This document shows, piece after piece, positions 41,814-50,390 of a stretch of 64,000 nt of DNA. The notes beneath the pieces were generated by a model. The model saw only the letters and a program-made list of their open reading frames with translations. It was not told the origin of the DNA and did no database searches. Positions within the stretch are counted from its first letter, which is position 1. Each line of letters begins with the position of its first letter. The position numbers and the translations under genes are program-made. The stretch comes from Bosea sp. 29B (GTDB taxonomy: Bacteria > Pseudomonadota > Alphaproteobacteria > Rhizobiales > Beijerinckiaceae): positions 1,472,255-1,536,254 of the forward strand of contig NZ_LR733817.1 in the NCBI RefSeq assembly GCF_902506165.1. Reading direction: 5' to 3'.

Positions 41814-43289
41814 ATGCGGAAAGTTCAGCGACATCGTCAGTCCATCCGGGGACGCCTCGTCGCCGCGGTGCTGCCGGCCTTGTTGCTGGCCGCCTGCTTC
41901 GGCGACCAGAACTCGGTCCTGGCACCACTCAACCAGCCGGGCGGCGAACCGGCGCCCCGCGTCGCCAGCCTGCAGCGAGGCACTGACCGCGAGCACCAGC
42001 GCCTGCTCGCGGCCTTCGGCGGCGAATACCGCGCCCCGCAGGTCAAGGCCGAGCTGGAGGCGATCATCGCCCGCCTCGCCAAGGCCGGCGAGGGTCAGAT
42101 CGGCACTTATGAGGTGACGATCCTGAATTCGCCGATCGTCAACGCCTTCGCTTTGCCGACGGGGCGGCTCTATGTCACCCGCGGGCTGCTTGCGCTGGCG
42201 AACGATTCCTCCGAGATCGCCTCGGTGATGGCCCACGAGATCGCCCATGTCACCGCGCGCCACGCTGTCGAGCGCGCCGAGATGGAAGCGGAATCGGCGC
42301 TGGTCAGCCAGGTCGTGGCGCAGGTGCTGAACGATCCGACGACCGGCGCGGCCGTGCAGCAGAGCTCCAAGCTCTCGCTCGCCCGCTTTTCGCGCCAGCA
42401 GGAGCTGACCGCCGACCAGATCAGCGTGCGCAACATCGCCCGCGCCGGCTACGACCCCTATGGTGCCGGCCGCTTCCTGGTCTCGCTAGGCCGCAACACC
42501 AGCTTCCGCGCCGGCCAGCAGAGCAGCGGCGACAAGAAGCTCGACATCCTCTCCAGCCATCCCTCGACGCCCGAGCGCGTCGCCGCCGTCACCAATGGCG
42601 CCCGCCAGATCGGCGCGCCCGGCCTCGGTGAACGCGACGCCGCGCGCTGGCTCGCCGTGGTCGACGGCGTCGCCTTCGGCGACGACCCGGCCGATGGCGT
42701 CGTGCGTGGCCGCCGCTATCTCAACAGCGCCCTGCGCATCGCCTTCACCGCGCCGGATGGCTTCGAACTGGAGGCCGCGCGCGAGATGGTGGTCGGCGTC
42801 AGCAATGATGGCACCCAGGCGCTTCGCTTCGATTCGGTCGCGCTGAAGGCCGGCCAGACGCTGGAATCCTACGTGGCGTCGGGCTGGATCGACGGCGTCA
42901 CCACGGCCGAGGTGCAGTCGCTGACCGTCGGCGGCCTGCCGGCGGCGGTGACCTCCGGCAAGGGCGCCGATTGGACCTTCCGCCTCGCCGCGGTCCAGGC
43001 CGGGCCGCGCGTCTACCGCTTCATCCTCGCCGCCAAGGGTCAGAACGACCCCGAGCGCGCCATGCGCGCTCTGCTCGACAGCTTCCGCAATCTCAGTGCC
43101 AGCGACGCGCAATCGGTCAGCCCCTTGCGGATCCGCTTGGTAACAGCCGGCGCCGGAGACACGCCCGCCAGCCTGGCCGAGCGCATGGCTTCGACCGACC
43201 GGCCGCTGGAGCAGTTCCTGATCCTGAACGGGCTGGAACGCAATGCGAAGCTGACGCCCGGCCAGCGTTACAAGATCGTGAGCGAGTAA
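41814..43289 (+). CDS. M48 family metalloprotease, BepA/YfgC-like lipoprotein with LysM-like end
   Basis: A 491-aa envelope protease. The signal ends in the lipobox LLAAC (C28). The zinc motif HEIAH is at 141-145, with a third ligand at about E197 in RQQELTADQ. C-terminal to the peptidase domain, about residues 280-430 form a long unassigned region. The final 50 residues (RLVTAGAGDTPASLAERM...LTPGQRYKIV) look like a LysM repeat for peptidoglycan binding. BepA relatives control outer-membrane protein assembly. It is 6 bp after the SNase-like gene. Confidence 0.88.
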   Translation: MRKVQRHRQSIRGRLVAAVLPALLLAACFGDQNSVLAPLNQPGGEPAPRVASLQRGTDREHQRLLAAFGGEYRAPQVKAELEAIIARLAKAGEGQIGTYEVTILNSPIVNAFALPTGRLYVTRGLLALANDSSEIASVMAHEIAHVTARHAVERAEMEAESALVSQVVAQVLNDPTTGAAVQQSSKLSLARFSRQQELTADQISVRNIARAGYDPYGAGRFLVSLGRNTSFRAGQQSSGDKKLDILSSHPSTPERVAAVTNGARQIGAPGLGERDAARWLAVVDGVAFGDDPADGVVRGRRYLNSALRIAFTAPDGFELEAAREMVVGVSNDGTQALRFDSVALKAGQTLESYVASGWIDGVTTAEVQSLTVGGLPAAVTSGKGADWTFRLAAVQAGPRVYRFILAAKGQNDPERAMRALLDSFRNLSASDAQSVSPLRIRLVTAGAGDTPASLAERMASTDRPLEQFLILNGLERNAKLTPGQRYKIVSE

Positions 43290-43355
43290 GCGCGCCGCTG
43301 CTTTCCCCGCGCGCTGTGCTAGCCTCCCGGCAATCGTCAGGACAGGGAGGCAGCC

Positions 43356-44225
43356 ATGGCGCTCGATCGCCGCATCGTCGAACTCTACGACGAATACACC
43401 CACAAGCCGCTCGACCGCCGCAGCTTCATGAACCGGCTGATCACCATCGCCGGCTCCGCCGCGGCGGCAGAAGCGGCTCTCTCGCTTCTTGAGCCGAACT
43501 ACGCCCAGGCGCAGCAGGTCGCAGCCGACGATGCCCGCATCGAGAGCAGGCGCATCGACGAGACCGTCGGCGGGGTCAGGCTCAAGGGTTATCTCGTCAC
43601 GCCCAAGACCCAGGGCAGACGCGGCGGCGTCCTCGTCATCCATGAGAACCGCGGCCTCAACCCGCATATCGAGGACGTCACCCGTCGCGCCGCATTGGCC
43701 GGCTTCAGTGCGCTCGGGGTCGATTTCCTCACCCCCCTTGGCGGCACGCCGGCCGATGCCGACGCCGCCCGCGCCCTGTTCCCGCAGCTCAAGCCCGAGG
43801 ATGTCGTCGCGCAGGCGCGCGCAGCGCTGGCCTTCCTCAAGGCCCGGCCGGACACGACCGGCAAGGTCGGGGCGGTCGGCTTCTGCTGGGGCGGCGGCGC
43901 GGTCAACGACCTCGCCGTCAGCGCGCCGGAGCTCAATGCCGGCGTCGTCTTCTATGGCCGCTCGCCAGACCTAGCCAAGGTGCCGCAGATCAAGGCCCGG
44001 CTGCTGATCCAGCAGGCGGCTCGCGATACGCGCCTGGTCGAGGGACTGCCGGCCTATGAAGCGGCGCTGAAGGCGGCCGCTGTCAACTACCAGGCGATCG
44101 TCTACCCGGACGTCGACCACGCCTTCCACAACGACACCAGCGCGGAGCGCTACAATGCCGCGGCCGCCAAGCTCGCCTGGGAGCGGACAGTGGCTTTCCT
44201 GGCGGCAGAGACCGGTGCGGCCTGA
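43356..44225 (+). CDS. Dienelactone hydrolase family protein with Tat signal
   Basis: A 289-aa alpha/beta hydrolase. The N-terminal DRRSFMNRLITIAGSAAAAEAALS is a probable twin-arginine signal, so a periplasmic location is likely. The catalytic cysteine is in GFCWGGGAVN, and the acid and histidine lie in YPDVDHAFHND; VIHENRGLNPHIEDV is the family signature. Related enzymes hydrolyse dienelactone, but secreted members like this have unknown substrates. GGGAGG precedes the ATG. Confidence 0.85.
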   Translation: MALDRRIVELYDEYTHKPLDRRSFMNRLITIAGSAAAAEAALSLLEPNYAQAQQVAADDARIESRRIDETVGGVRLKGYLVTPKTQGRRGGVLVIHENRGLNPHIEDVTRRAALAGFSALGVDFLTPLGGTPADADAARALFPQLKPEDVVAQARAALAFLKARPDTTGKVGAVGFCWGGGAVNDLAVSAPELNAGVVFYGRSPDLAKVPQIKARLLIQQAARDTRLVEGLPAYEAALKAAAVNYQAIVYPDVDHAFHNDTSAERYNAAAAKLAWERTVAFLAAETGAA

Positions 44226-44233
44226 TACGAAAA

Positions 44234-44259
44234 AGCCCGGCGGAGCGATCCGCCGGGCT
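44234..44259 (-). terminator. Rho-independent terminator between convergent genes
   Basis: An 11-bp perfect stem, AGCCCGGCGGA (44234-44244) and TCCGCCGGGCT (44249-44259), with a 4-nt loop. On the minus strand it is followed by TTTTC, so it best terminates carD; on the plus strand the pyrimidine-rich CTTCC tail is weaker but could serve the hydrolase gene. Confidence 0.85.
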
Positions 44260-44286
44260 CTTCCTATCCGATAGCGGAAAGCTGCC

Positions 44287-44883
44287 TCAGGCAGCCTCCT
44301 CCTGCAGGTCCTCGTCGCCTTCCTCGGCCTCAGCCGCCTCGGCGGCCTCACCCTTGCCGGCGCGGCGCGGCGACTTGGCGAGCTGACCCTCGATCTTCTT
44401 CAGCGCCTCGGTCTCGGTGATCTCCTCGACGACCGCGATCTCGCGGGTCATCCGGTCGATCGCAGCCTCATAGAGCTGGCGCTCGGAATAGGACTGCTCG
44501 GGCTGGGCTTCGGAGCGATAGAGATCGCGCACCACCTCGGCGATGGCGACGAGATCGCCCGAATTGATCTTGGCTTCGTATTCCTGGGCGCGGCGCGACC
44601 ACATGGTGCGCTTGACGCGGGCGCGGCCGGTCAGGGTCGAGAGCGCCTTGCCGACGCTCTCGGCATCGGCGAGCTTGCGCAGGCCGACGCTCGCCGCCTT
44701 GGCGGTGGGCACGCGCAGGGTCATCTTATCCTTGGCGAAGCTGACGACGAAGAGTTCGAGCTTGAAGCCCGCGACTTCCTGCTCCTCGATCGCCGTGATC
44801 TGACCGACGCCATGGGACGGATAGACGACGAACTCGCCCGTCCTGAAGCCCTGGCGCACAACAGTCTTCTTCGCAGTGGACAT
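44287..44883 (-). CDS. carD: CarD family RNA-polymerase-binding transcriptional regulator
   Basis: A 198-aa regulator that binds the RNA polymerase beta subunit through an N-terminal Tudor-like RID domain (FRTGEFVVYPSHGVGQITAI, then LELFVVSFAKDKMTLRVP) and DNA through a helical C-terminal domain (TMWSRRAQEYEAKINSGD). An acidic Ala/Glu tail ends the protein. CarD stabilises open complexes, notably at rRNA promoters. ATG at 44883 with AGGAG upstream is the family start; a 42-residue upstream in-frame extension is not supported. A strong terminator follows. The fdxA gene lies upstream in the same direction. Confidence 0.93.
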   Translation of the reverse strand: MSTAKKTVVRQGFRTGEFVVYPSHGVGQITAIEEQEVAGFKLELFVVSFAKDKMTLRVPTAKAASVGLRKLADAESVGKALSTLTGRARVKRTMWSRRAQEYEAKINSGDLVAIAEVVRDLYRSEAQPEQSYSERQLYEAAIDRMTREIAVVEEITETEALKKIEGQLAKSPRRAGKGEAAEAAEAEEGDEDLQEEAA

Positions 44884-45271
44884 GCCGTTTCGACTCCTGC
44901 ATCTCTCCGCCGAAGCGGAGACGCGACTTTCAGCCGCTGGCCGGGATGACCGGCGGCACTCTGCCTGACATGACGGGCGAGCCTTCTGGCTCTTCTCCCG
45001 ACACAACATGCTCCCTCAGTCAGTTGTTTCTTGCTGGCCACCAGACACGAAGACAGCAACACGCCGGGCATTCTGACCGGTGGGACCTGCTGTCGTCTCT
45101 GGGAGCGCCCCGTTTGTGTAACCTCGCAGGGGCAGGCGGAAAAAACTCGACTGTGGCTTGTGGATACCACAAATTTCGCGCCGAATCAAAGGTAAACGGA
45201 ATGCAAATGCGGCCGAGCCGCGTTGCGGCCGGCCATGGTTAACTTCGATTCGGCCCTGACGGAGGGTAACC
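44884..45271. other. 388-bp leader/intergenic region between fdxA and carD
   Basis: This is the long upstream region of carD. A possible minus-strand promoter has TTGATT (45189-45184) and TATCCA (45166-45161) with 17-bp spacing, which would give a leader of about 270 nt. A short stem GGCCG/CGGCC lies at 45211-45230. No convincing small ORF was seen; the in-frame extension upstream of carD starting at 45009 lacks family similarity. A long leader suggests post-transcriptional control, not proven. Confidence 0.45.
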
Positions 45272-45607
45272 TCAGTCGCCTTCGCCGGGCTCCGGCGACA
45301 GAAGCTCGAGCTTGTTCGGCACGCCGTCGAACTCCTTGGCGTCAGCCGGTGAGTCCTTCTTCTGCGTGATGTTGGGCCAGCTCGCGGCAAACTTCGCATT
45401 GAGCTGCAGCCAGCTGTCGAGACCCGGTTCGGTGTCCGGCTTGATCGCCTCGGCCGGGCATTCCGGCTCGCAGACGCCGCAGTCGATGCACTCGTCGGGA
45501 TGGATGACGAGGAAGTTCTCGCCTTCATAGAAACAGTCGACAGGACAGACTTCGACGCAGTCCATGTACTTGCACTTGATGCAGTTCTCGGTGACCACAT
45601 AGGTCAT
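45272..45607 (-). CDS. fdxA: 7Fe-8S ferredoxin FdxA
   Basis: A 111-aa soluble ferredoxin with one [3Fe-4S] and one [4Fe-4S] cluster. Cysteines C9, C12, C17, C21 and C40, C43, C46, C50 lie in [17 protein letters not shown] and [11 protein letters not shown]. The C-terminal extension ([17 protein letters not shown]) is typical of the alphaproteobacterial FdxA. AAGGA lies before the ATG. A perfect 18-bp palindrome is 95 bp upstream. The conserved order S4 protein - fdxA - carD is kept here. Confidence 0.94.
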   Translation of the reverse strand: MTYVVTENCIKCKYMDCVEVCPVDCFYEGENFLVIHPDECIDCGVCEPECPAEAIKPDTEPGLDSWLQLNAKFAASWPNITQKKDSPADAKEFDGVPNKLELLSPEPGEGD

Positions 45608-45701
45608 GGCGCTGTCCTTCCAATCGGCCGGCGCTTCTTTAGAGCCGGTCGAGAGAATGTTTCAAGGCCCTGTCACGACCGGAAACGAGATCGAACTTCC
45701 A

Positions 45702-45719
45702 TCGAAACACGTGTTTCGA
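45702..45719. promoter_or_regulatory. Perfect 18-bp palindrome upstream of fdxA
   Basis: TCGAAACACGTGTTTCGA is fully self-complementary and lies in the 158-bp gap between the S4-protein gene and fdxA. Symmetry and position fit a dimeric regulator site for fdxA. It does not match a regulator motif that I can name with confidence. Confidence 0.55.
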
Positions 45720-45765
45720 GAAGATTTTTCGCGGGCACGCTGACGCGTCCCGCGCAGCTTCCGCG

Positions 45766-46077
45766 TTATCCCTTCGGCTCCTCCGGCGCAAGCGACGCAT
45801 CGCCGCGTTCGCCGCCGCTGAGGATCTCATACAGCGTCTGCGCCTGCTCGTAGGAGCCTCGCCGCTCGGCGAAGGCGGTGACGCGCACCACCAGCGTCGC
45901 ATGCGGCAAAGCCAGCGTCAGCACATCGCCCGGCTTCACCCCGAGCGCCGGATTCTCGACGCGCTTGCTTGCAATCCGGACATGGCCGTCCTCCACCAGC
46001 CGCACAGCGGCGGGGCGGGCCCGCGCGAAGCGCGCGAACCAGAGCCATTTGTCGAGGCGTTGCCGATCGTCCCGCAA
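45766..46077 (-). CDS. S4-domain RNA-binding protein (Hsp15-like)
   Basis: A 103-aa protein with an N-terminal S4 domain (RLDKWLWFARFARARPAAVRLVEDGHVRI, ending KPGDVLTL), like heat-shock protein 15, which recycles stalled 50S subunits. A short charged tail follows. The start is TTG at 46077, supported by AGGGAGG 4 nt upstream. It is 21 bp after the helicase gene and probably in the same transcript, both acting on RNA. Confidence 0.85.
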   Translation of the reverse strand: MRDDRQRLDKWLWFARFARARPAAVRLVEDGHVRIASKRVENPALGVKPGDVLTLALPHATLVVRVTAFAERRGSYEQAQTLYEILSGGERGDASLAPEEPKG

Positions 46078-46098
46078 GCAGCCTCCCTACGCTGCGTA

Positions 46099-49000
46099 TC
46101 AGCCCTTGCGCCCGTCATTGCCCTCGAGCTGGGCCTTCAGGGCGAGCAGTTTGGCGAAGGGCGAATCCGGATCGGGCTGGCGCTCGGCCGGGCGCGGCCT
46201 GGCCGGCTGCTGGAAGCGCTGCTCCTTGCCGCCGCGCTCGTCGCGACGCGGACCGCCACCGGGGCGGCCGCCATCACGCTTGAACTCGGGACGCGGACCG
46301 CGCTCGGGGCGCCCGTCGCGCCCCTGGGCATTGCGACCAGCGCCGTCCTGCGCCGCAGGCTTGCTGCCCTCGCCGCCGGCCGGGCGCGGGCCGTTCCAGC
46401 CACCCTCGCGCCAGCGATTGCGATTCGGCGGACGCTGCCCTCCTGGCTTGCCCTCACCGTTTTCCGTGACGGGAGTGGCCTCGGCAGCACCGGCGCGACG
46501 GTCGGGCCGACGTCCACGCTGTCCCTGCTCGGGACGACGGCCGCCCTGATGGCGGTGCGGACGCCAGATCTCGATCAGCTCAGGCTCGGCTGGCGCAGTC
46601 GCCTCGACCGCAGCGGCAAGCTCACCCGCCACCTCAACGGCAACGACCGGCTCGGCCGTCTCGCTTTCGGGCTGGGACGCGGCCTCTGCCGCCGGCTCGT
46701 CGCTCGGCAGGGCCAGGGTCGACATCGCATCGGCCGGCACTGGTTCGGCCGGGCTGGCGACCTCGTCTTCAGTCGGAGCGGCAGCGACCTCCGCATCGGT
46801 CAGGATCGGAGCATCCGGGGTTTCACCCGCGGGAGCGACGCTGTCCGTGCTTTCGGGAGCACCCTCGACTTCGACGGAAGGCGCTTCATTGAGCGCGTCA
46901 GTCGCCTCGGCCACGGCCTCCACCGGAACTGCCGGCGTGGTTGCGGCCGGCGCGGGCGCAACAGCGAGCGGCACCGTGATCGCCGGGCCCGGGCGCTTCT
47001 GCGAGACATAGCCGAGAGAGCGCAGGATCGACGCGAAATCCTCGCCGGCACAGCCGACGAGCGAGGTCATCGCGCCGGTGGCGACGAAGCCGTCCTGATC
47101 GGCAGAGCCAACCGGTGGCTGGCCGAGCGTCACGCCCGGACGATAGGCGATCGCCGGACGGATCAGGTCGGCGAGGCGCTCCAGGATATCGACGCGGACG
47201 GCGCGCTCGCCGCAGACGCGATAGCCGGCGGCGCGATAGAGCCCCTTCGGGACCTCCTTGTTGGCCGGGAACGACGTCCGGCCGGAGGAGGCGAGATGCG
47301 AGATGTCGTCGAGCCCGGCGGTCTCCGGATTGCCGTGCTTCAGCGCCCAGAGCTGGGCTGCAAGCGCGCGCGGCGCCGGCTTCAGCAGCGCCGGGACGTA
47401 GAGGTGGAAGGCGCCGAAGCGGATGCCGAGCTGGCGCAGGCCCGCCCGCCCTTCCTGATCGAGCGTCTTCATCTCCTCGGCGACCTTGCTGCGCTCGAGC
47501 ACGCCGAGCGCTTCGGCCGCCTGATAGGCGATGCCGCGGGCGATGCCGCTGACGCTCTCGGCGTTCTCCAGGATCTGGAGCGGGCCGAGCAGCTTGGTGA
47601 CGTGATGCTTCAGCCAGGCGGCCAGCCTCGTCTCGATCTGTTCGCGAGCCTGGGCCGGCAGGTGATCGTCGATCATCAGGCGCAGGCGCGGCTCAAGCAC
47701 CTTCTCGCCGGCGGTCAGCCGTGCCACGGGCTCGCCGATCCAGCGCACCAACCCATCATGCGAGAGCACGAAGGCATCGTCGCCGGCCAGCACGACGCGC
47801 GAAGCGCGTGCTTCGAGCTCGCCAGCCAGCGCTTTCAGCGCCGCAGCGTTCAGAGCTTTCGCTTCCGGCCCACCCGCCTTCGGGTCGGCCGTGAAACGGA
47901 AGCCCTGCAGCAATCCGACATGCTGACCCTCGACCAGGACATCGCCGGTCGCGGTGACTTCGGCCTCCAACATTGCATTCTCCCGCAGGCGACGCATCAA
48001 CACGCTCGTACGCCGATCGACGAATCGGCTGGCAAGCCGTTCGTGCAAAGCGTCCGACAGCCTGTCCTCTACAAGACGCGCCACCCCCTGCCAATGCTCT
48101 GGATCGAGCAACCAGTCCGGCCGGTTGGCAACATAGGTCCAGGTCCGGACCTGGGAGATGCGGGCCGAGAGGGTGTCGATCTCGCCATCGACCCGGTCGA
48201 GCGCGGCCAATTGGCCGGCATACCAGTCCGGATCGAGCCGGCCATGGCGCATCAGACGCAGATACAAGGTCGTCGCCAGCTCGGCATGCTGCATCGGTGC
48301 GATCTTGCGATAGTCCGGCAGGCCGCAGACCTCCCAGAGCCGCGACACGGCCGGCTTGCCCTGCGCCAGCCGTGCGATGTCCTGATCGCGCGCGAGTATC
48401 TCGAGCGTCGTCATGTCCTCGGCAATCAGGGCCCGGGTCAGCCCCTGCTCCTGCGGCTGGAGGTTGAGGCTGTCGATCAGCCCGGGAATCGAGCGCAGGT
48501 CGAGATCGGAGTTGCGCCATTGCACCTGGCGCACCGATTCGAAGCGGTGATCCTCGATCGCCTGGACGAGTTCCTGTTCGAAGGGCGGCGCGCGCCCGGT
48601 CGTGCCGAAGGTGCCGTCGCGCAGATGCCGGCCGGCCCGCCCGGCGATCTGGCCGAATTCGGCCGGATGCAGCTTGCGATAATGATGGCCATCGAACTTG
48701 CTGTCGCCGGCGAAGGCGATGTGGTCGACATCGAGGTTGAGTCCCATGCCGATCGCGTCGGTGGCGACGAGATAGTCGACATCGCCCGACTGATAGATCT
48801 CTACCTGGGCATTGCGCGTGCGCGGGCTGAGCGCCCCCAGTACCACGGCGGCACCGCCCTTCTGCCGGCGGATCAGCTCGGCAATGGCGTAGACCTCCTC
48901 GGCCGAGAAGGCGACGATCGCCGAGCGGCGCGGCAGCCGGGTGATCTTGCGGTCACCGGCAAAGGAGAGGTTGGACAGGCGCGGGCGCGAGACGACATTG

Positions 49001-49446
49001 ACGCCCGGGATGAGCTGCTCGACCAGCGGCTTCATCGTGCCGGCGCCGATCAGCATCGTCTCCTCGCGGCCGCGATGATTGAGCAGCCGGTCGGCGAAGA
49101 CATGGCCGCGGTCGAGATCTGCGGCGAGCTGGATCTCGTCGATCGCGACGAAATCGACGACGAGGTCGCGCGGCATCGCCTCGACCGTGCAGACCCAGAA
49201 GCTCGGCCGTTCCGGCTTGATCTTCTCCTCGCCGGTGATGAGCGCGACCGCCTGCGGCCCAACCCGATCGACCACGCGCTGATAAACCTCGCGCGCCAGG
49301 AGGCGCAGCGGCAGGCCGATCATGCCGGTGGGATGCGCGACCATCCGCTCGATGGCGAGGTGGGTCTTGCCGGTATTGGTCGGCCCAAGCACCGCCGTGA
49401 CGCCGCGAGCGCGGAGCGAAGGCGGAAGGGAACGGGTTTGGATCAA
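46099..49446 (-). CDS. Suv3-like ATP-dependent RNA helicase with long disordered R/G-rich tail
   Basis: A 1115-aa superfamily 2 helicase. Motif I GPTNTGKTH is at 21-29; the DEIQ box, GAGTMKP and the C-terminal motif VI QIAGRAGRHLRDGTFG are present. The middle portion continues with the helical SUV3 C-terminal domain. Residues about 830-1115 form an Ala/Pro/Glu-rich then Arg/Gly-rich tail with repeated RRPDRR, GRPERGPR and RPGGGPRR, probably disordered and RNA-binding. Mitochondrial Suv3 works in the RNA degradosome; a similar role is likely here. The start is TTG at 49446, with AGGAA somewhat far upstream. A 1243-codon antisense open frame is a shadow. Confidence 0.87.
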   Translation of the reverse strand: MIQTRSLPPSLRARGVTAVLGPTNTGKTHLAIERMVAHPTGMIGLPLRLLAREVYQRVVDRVGPQAVALITGEEKIKPERPSFWVCTVEAMPRDLVVDFVAIDEIQLAADLDRGHVFADRLLNHRGREETMLIGAGTMKPLVEQLIPGVNVVSRPRLSNLSFAGDRKITRLPRRSAIVAFSAEEVYAIAELIRRQKGGAAVVLGALSPRTRNAQVEIYQSGDVDYLVATDAIGMGLNLDVDHIAFAGDSKFDGHHYRKLHPAEFGQIAGRAGRHLRDGTFGTTGRAPPFEQELVQAIEDHRFESVRQVQWRNSDLDLRSIPGLIDSLNLQPQEQGLTRALIAEDMTTLEILARDQDIARLAQGKPAVSRLWEVCGLPDYRKIAPMQHAELATTLYLRLMRHGRLDPDWYAGQLAALDRVDGEIDTLSARISQVRTWTYVANRPDWLLDPEHWQGVARLVEDRLSDALHERLASRFVDRRTSVLMRRLRENAMLEAEVTATGDVLVEGQHVGLLQGFRFTADPKAGGPEAKALNAAALKALAGELEARASRVVLAGDDAFVLSHDGLVRWIGEPVARLTAGEKVLEPRLRLMIDDHLPAQAREQIETRLAAWLKHHVTKLLGPLQILENAESVSGIARGIAYQAAEALGVLERSKVAEEMKTLDQEGRAGLRQLGIRFGAFHLYVPALLKPAPRALAAQLWALKHGNPETAGLDDISHLASSGRTSFPANKEVPKGLYRAAGYRVCGERAVRVDILERLADLIRPAIAYRPGVTLGQPPVGSADQDGFVATGAMTSLVGCAGEDFASILRSLGYVSQKRPGPAITVPLAVAPAPAATTPAVPVEAVAEATDALNEAPSVEVEGAPESTDSVAPAGETPDAPILTDAEVAAAPTEDEVASPAEPVPADAMSTLALPSDEPAAEAASQPESETAEPVVAVEVAGELAAAVEATAPAEPELIEIWRPHRHQGGRRPEQGQRGRRPDRRAGAAEATPVTENGEGKPGGQRPPNRNRWREGGWNGPRPAGGEGSKPAAQDGAGRNAQGRDGRPERGPRPEFKRDGGRPGGGPRRDERGGKEQRFQQPARPRPAERQPDPDSPFAKLLALKAQLEGNDGRKG

Positions 49447-49761
49447 GACGCTGGAGCTTTCCTGCAGTCCGGGCGGGGCAAGCCCTACCGGGTCGAGCCG
49501 CCTGAAGGCAACCCGATCCGTGAACAGAACGAGTCCGGAACGAAGCGAGGCCGAATCGCTGACTCCCGCAGAATCAGGTTTCGTTCACGGCGAGATATCG
49601 CGGCAACCGATTCAAAAACCACAAGATTTTGAATCGGTTTCATTTCCATCCTTCGCCGACTTGCGCGCGCGAGGGCCGCTTTCGCTCATGTAGGTCGTCC
49701 TGGCGGCAGAACGAGAGGCAGCACGCGGAATGAATGTCAGCAGCGGCTGCCTATATGCTAG
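49447..49761. other. Intergenic region with a 13-bp inverted repeat
   Basis: It lies between the helicase gene (minus) and the tetR-like gene (plus). AACCGATTCAAAA (49605-49617) and TTTTGAATCGGTT (49627-49639) are perfect arms 9 bp apart, AT-rich against the GC-rich surroundings. They could be an operator for the helicase operon or a remnant of a mobile palindrome. No gene or RNA was recognised in the rest. Confidence 0.5.
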
Positions 49762-49790
49762 TTGACATTAATACGTACGTACGTATTGAT
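49762..49790 (+). promoter_or_regulatory. Promoter with 18-bp TetR operator between -35 and -10; probable leaderless start
   Basis: A perfect -35 TTGACA (49762-49767) is followed by the perfect palindrome AATACGTACGTACGTATT (49770-49787) and a -10 candidate TATTGA (49784-49789). A start site 6-7 nt after that -10 falls on the ATG at 49797, and no Shine-Dalgarno precedes this ATG, so the transcript is probably leaderless. A repressor on the palindrome would cover the promoter spacer. Confidence 0.7.
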
Positions 49791-49796
49791 ATCGAC

Positions 49797-50390
49797 ATGA
49801 GCAAGCCATCCCTTCGCCCAAACCTCATTGCCGCCGGCCACGACCTGTTCTGGCAGAACGGCTACGCCGCCACCGGCGTGCGCGAGATTGTCGCCGCCGC
49901 CGGAGCCAGCCCCGGCTCCTTCACCAATCACTTCGCCTCGAAGGAGGATTTTGCCGGCGAGGTGCTGGAGCGCTACTTCGCCTATGTCTGCGGACTGGTG
50001 GACGAGGCGCTCGCCGATGACGGGCTGCCGCCAGCCGCCCGGCTGCGACGCTATCTCGACCTGATCACCAGCAAGCTCGAAGAGGCCGACTGGGCCCGCG
50101 GCTGCATGGTCGGCAATTTCAGCCTGGAGACCGCGCCGACCAGCGAGCCGCTGCGCGACAAGCTCGCCGACATCTTCTCGCGCTGGCGCCAGCCCTTCGC
50201 CGCCTGCATCGCGCAGGGCCAGGCCAGCGGCGAGATCACCAATGCCTTCAGCGCCGAGGATCTCGCCGATGTCCTGCTCGCCTCCTGGCAGGGCGCGATG
50301 CTGCGCATGAAGGTCGAGCGCGATCCGGCTCCACTCGACCGCTTCAAGACCATCGTTTTCCCCCTCCTGTTCGGAAAGGCATCGTCATGA
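49797..50390 (+). CDS. TetR/AcrR family transcriptional regulator of the dehalogenase operon
   Basis: A 197-aa regulator. HTH about residues 20-50 (NGYAATGVREIVAAAGASPGSFTNHFASKEDF), then a helical ligand-binding domain with WARGCMVGNFSLE, typical of the YvdT/TetR_C_6-like group. The start at 49797 fits the HTH position; an ATG at 49734 would place the promoter and operator inside the gene. Its stop overlaps the ATG of the haloalkane dehalogenase gene, so both are made from one message. It very likely represses its own promoter through the 18-bp palindrome; the inducer may be the dehalogenase substrate (inference). Confidence 0.88.
   Translation: MSKPSLRPNLIAAGHDLFWQNGYAATGVREIVAAAGASPGSFTNHFASKEDFAGEVLERYFAYVCGLVDEALADDGLPPAARLRRYLDLITSKLEEADWARGCMVGNFSLETAPTSEPLRDKLADIFSRWRQPFAACIAQGQASGEITNAFSAEDLADVLLASWQGAMLRMKVERDPAPLDRFKTIVFPLLFGKASS

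Noticed and set aside
44884..45009. 42-residue N-terminal extension of carD from an ATG at 45009
   Set aside because: The extension is Arg/Ser/Cys-rich and unlike CarD proteins, which begin close to the AKKTVVRQGF segment. The ATG at 44883 has its own ribosome site.
45901..49632. 1243-codon open frame on the plus strand opposite the helicase gene
   Set aside because: It is antisense to a gene with complete helicase motifs. Its product is an Arg/Asp/Gly/Gln-rich sequence with no domain, as expected from GC-rich codon shadows.
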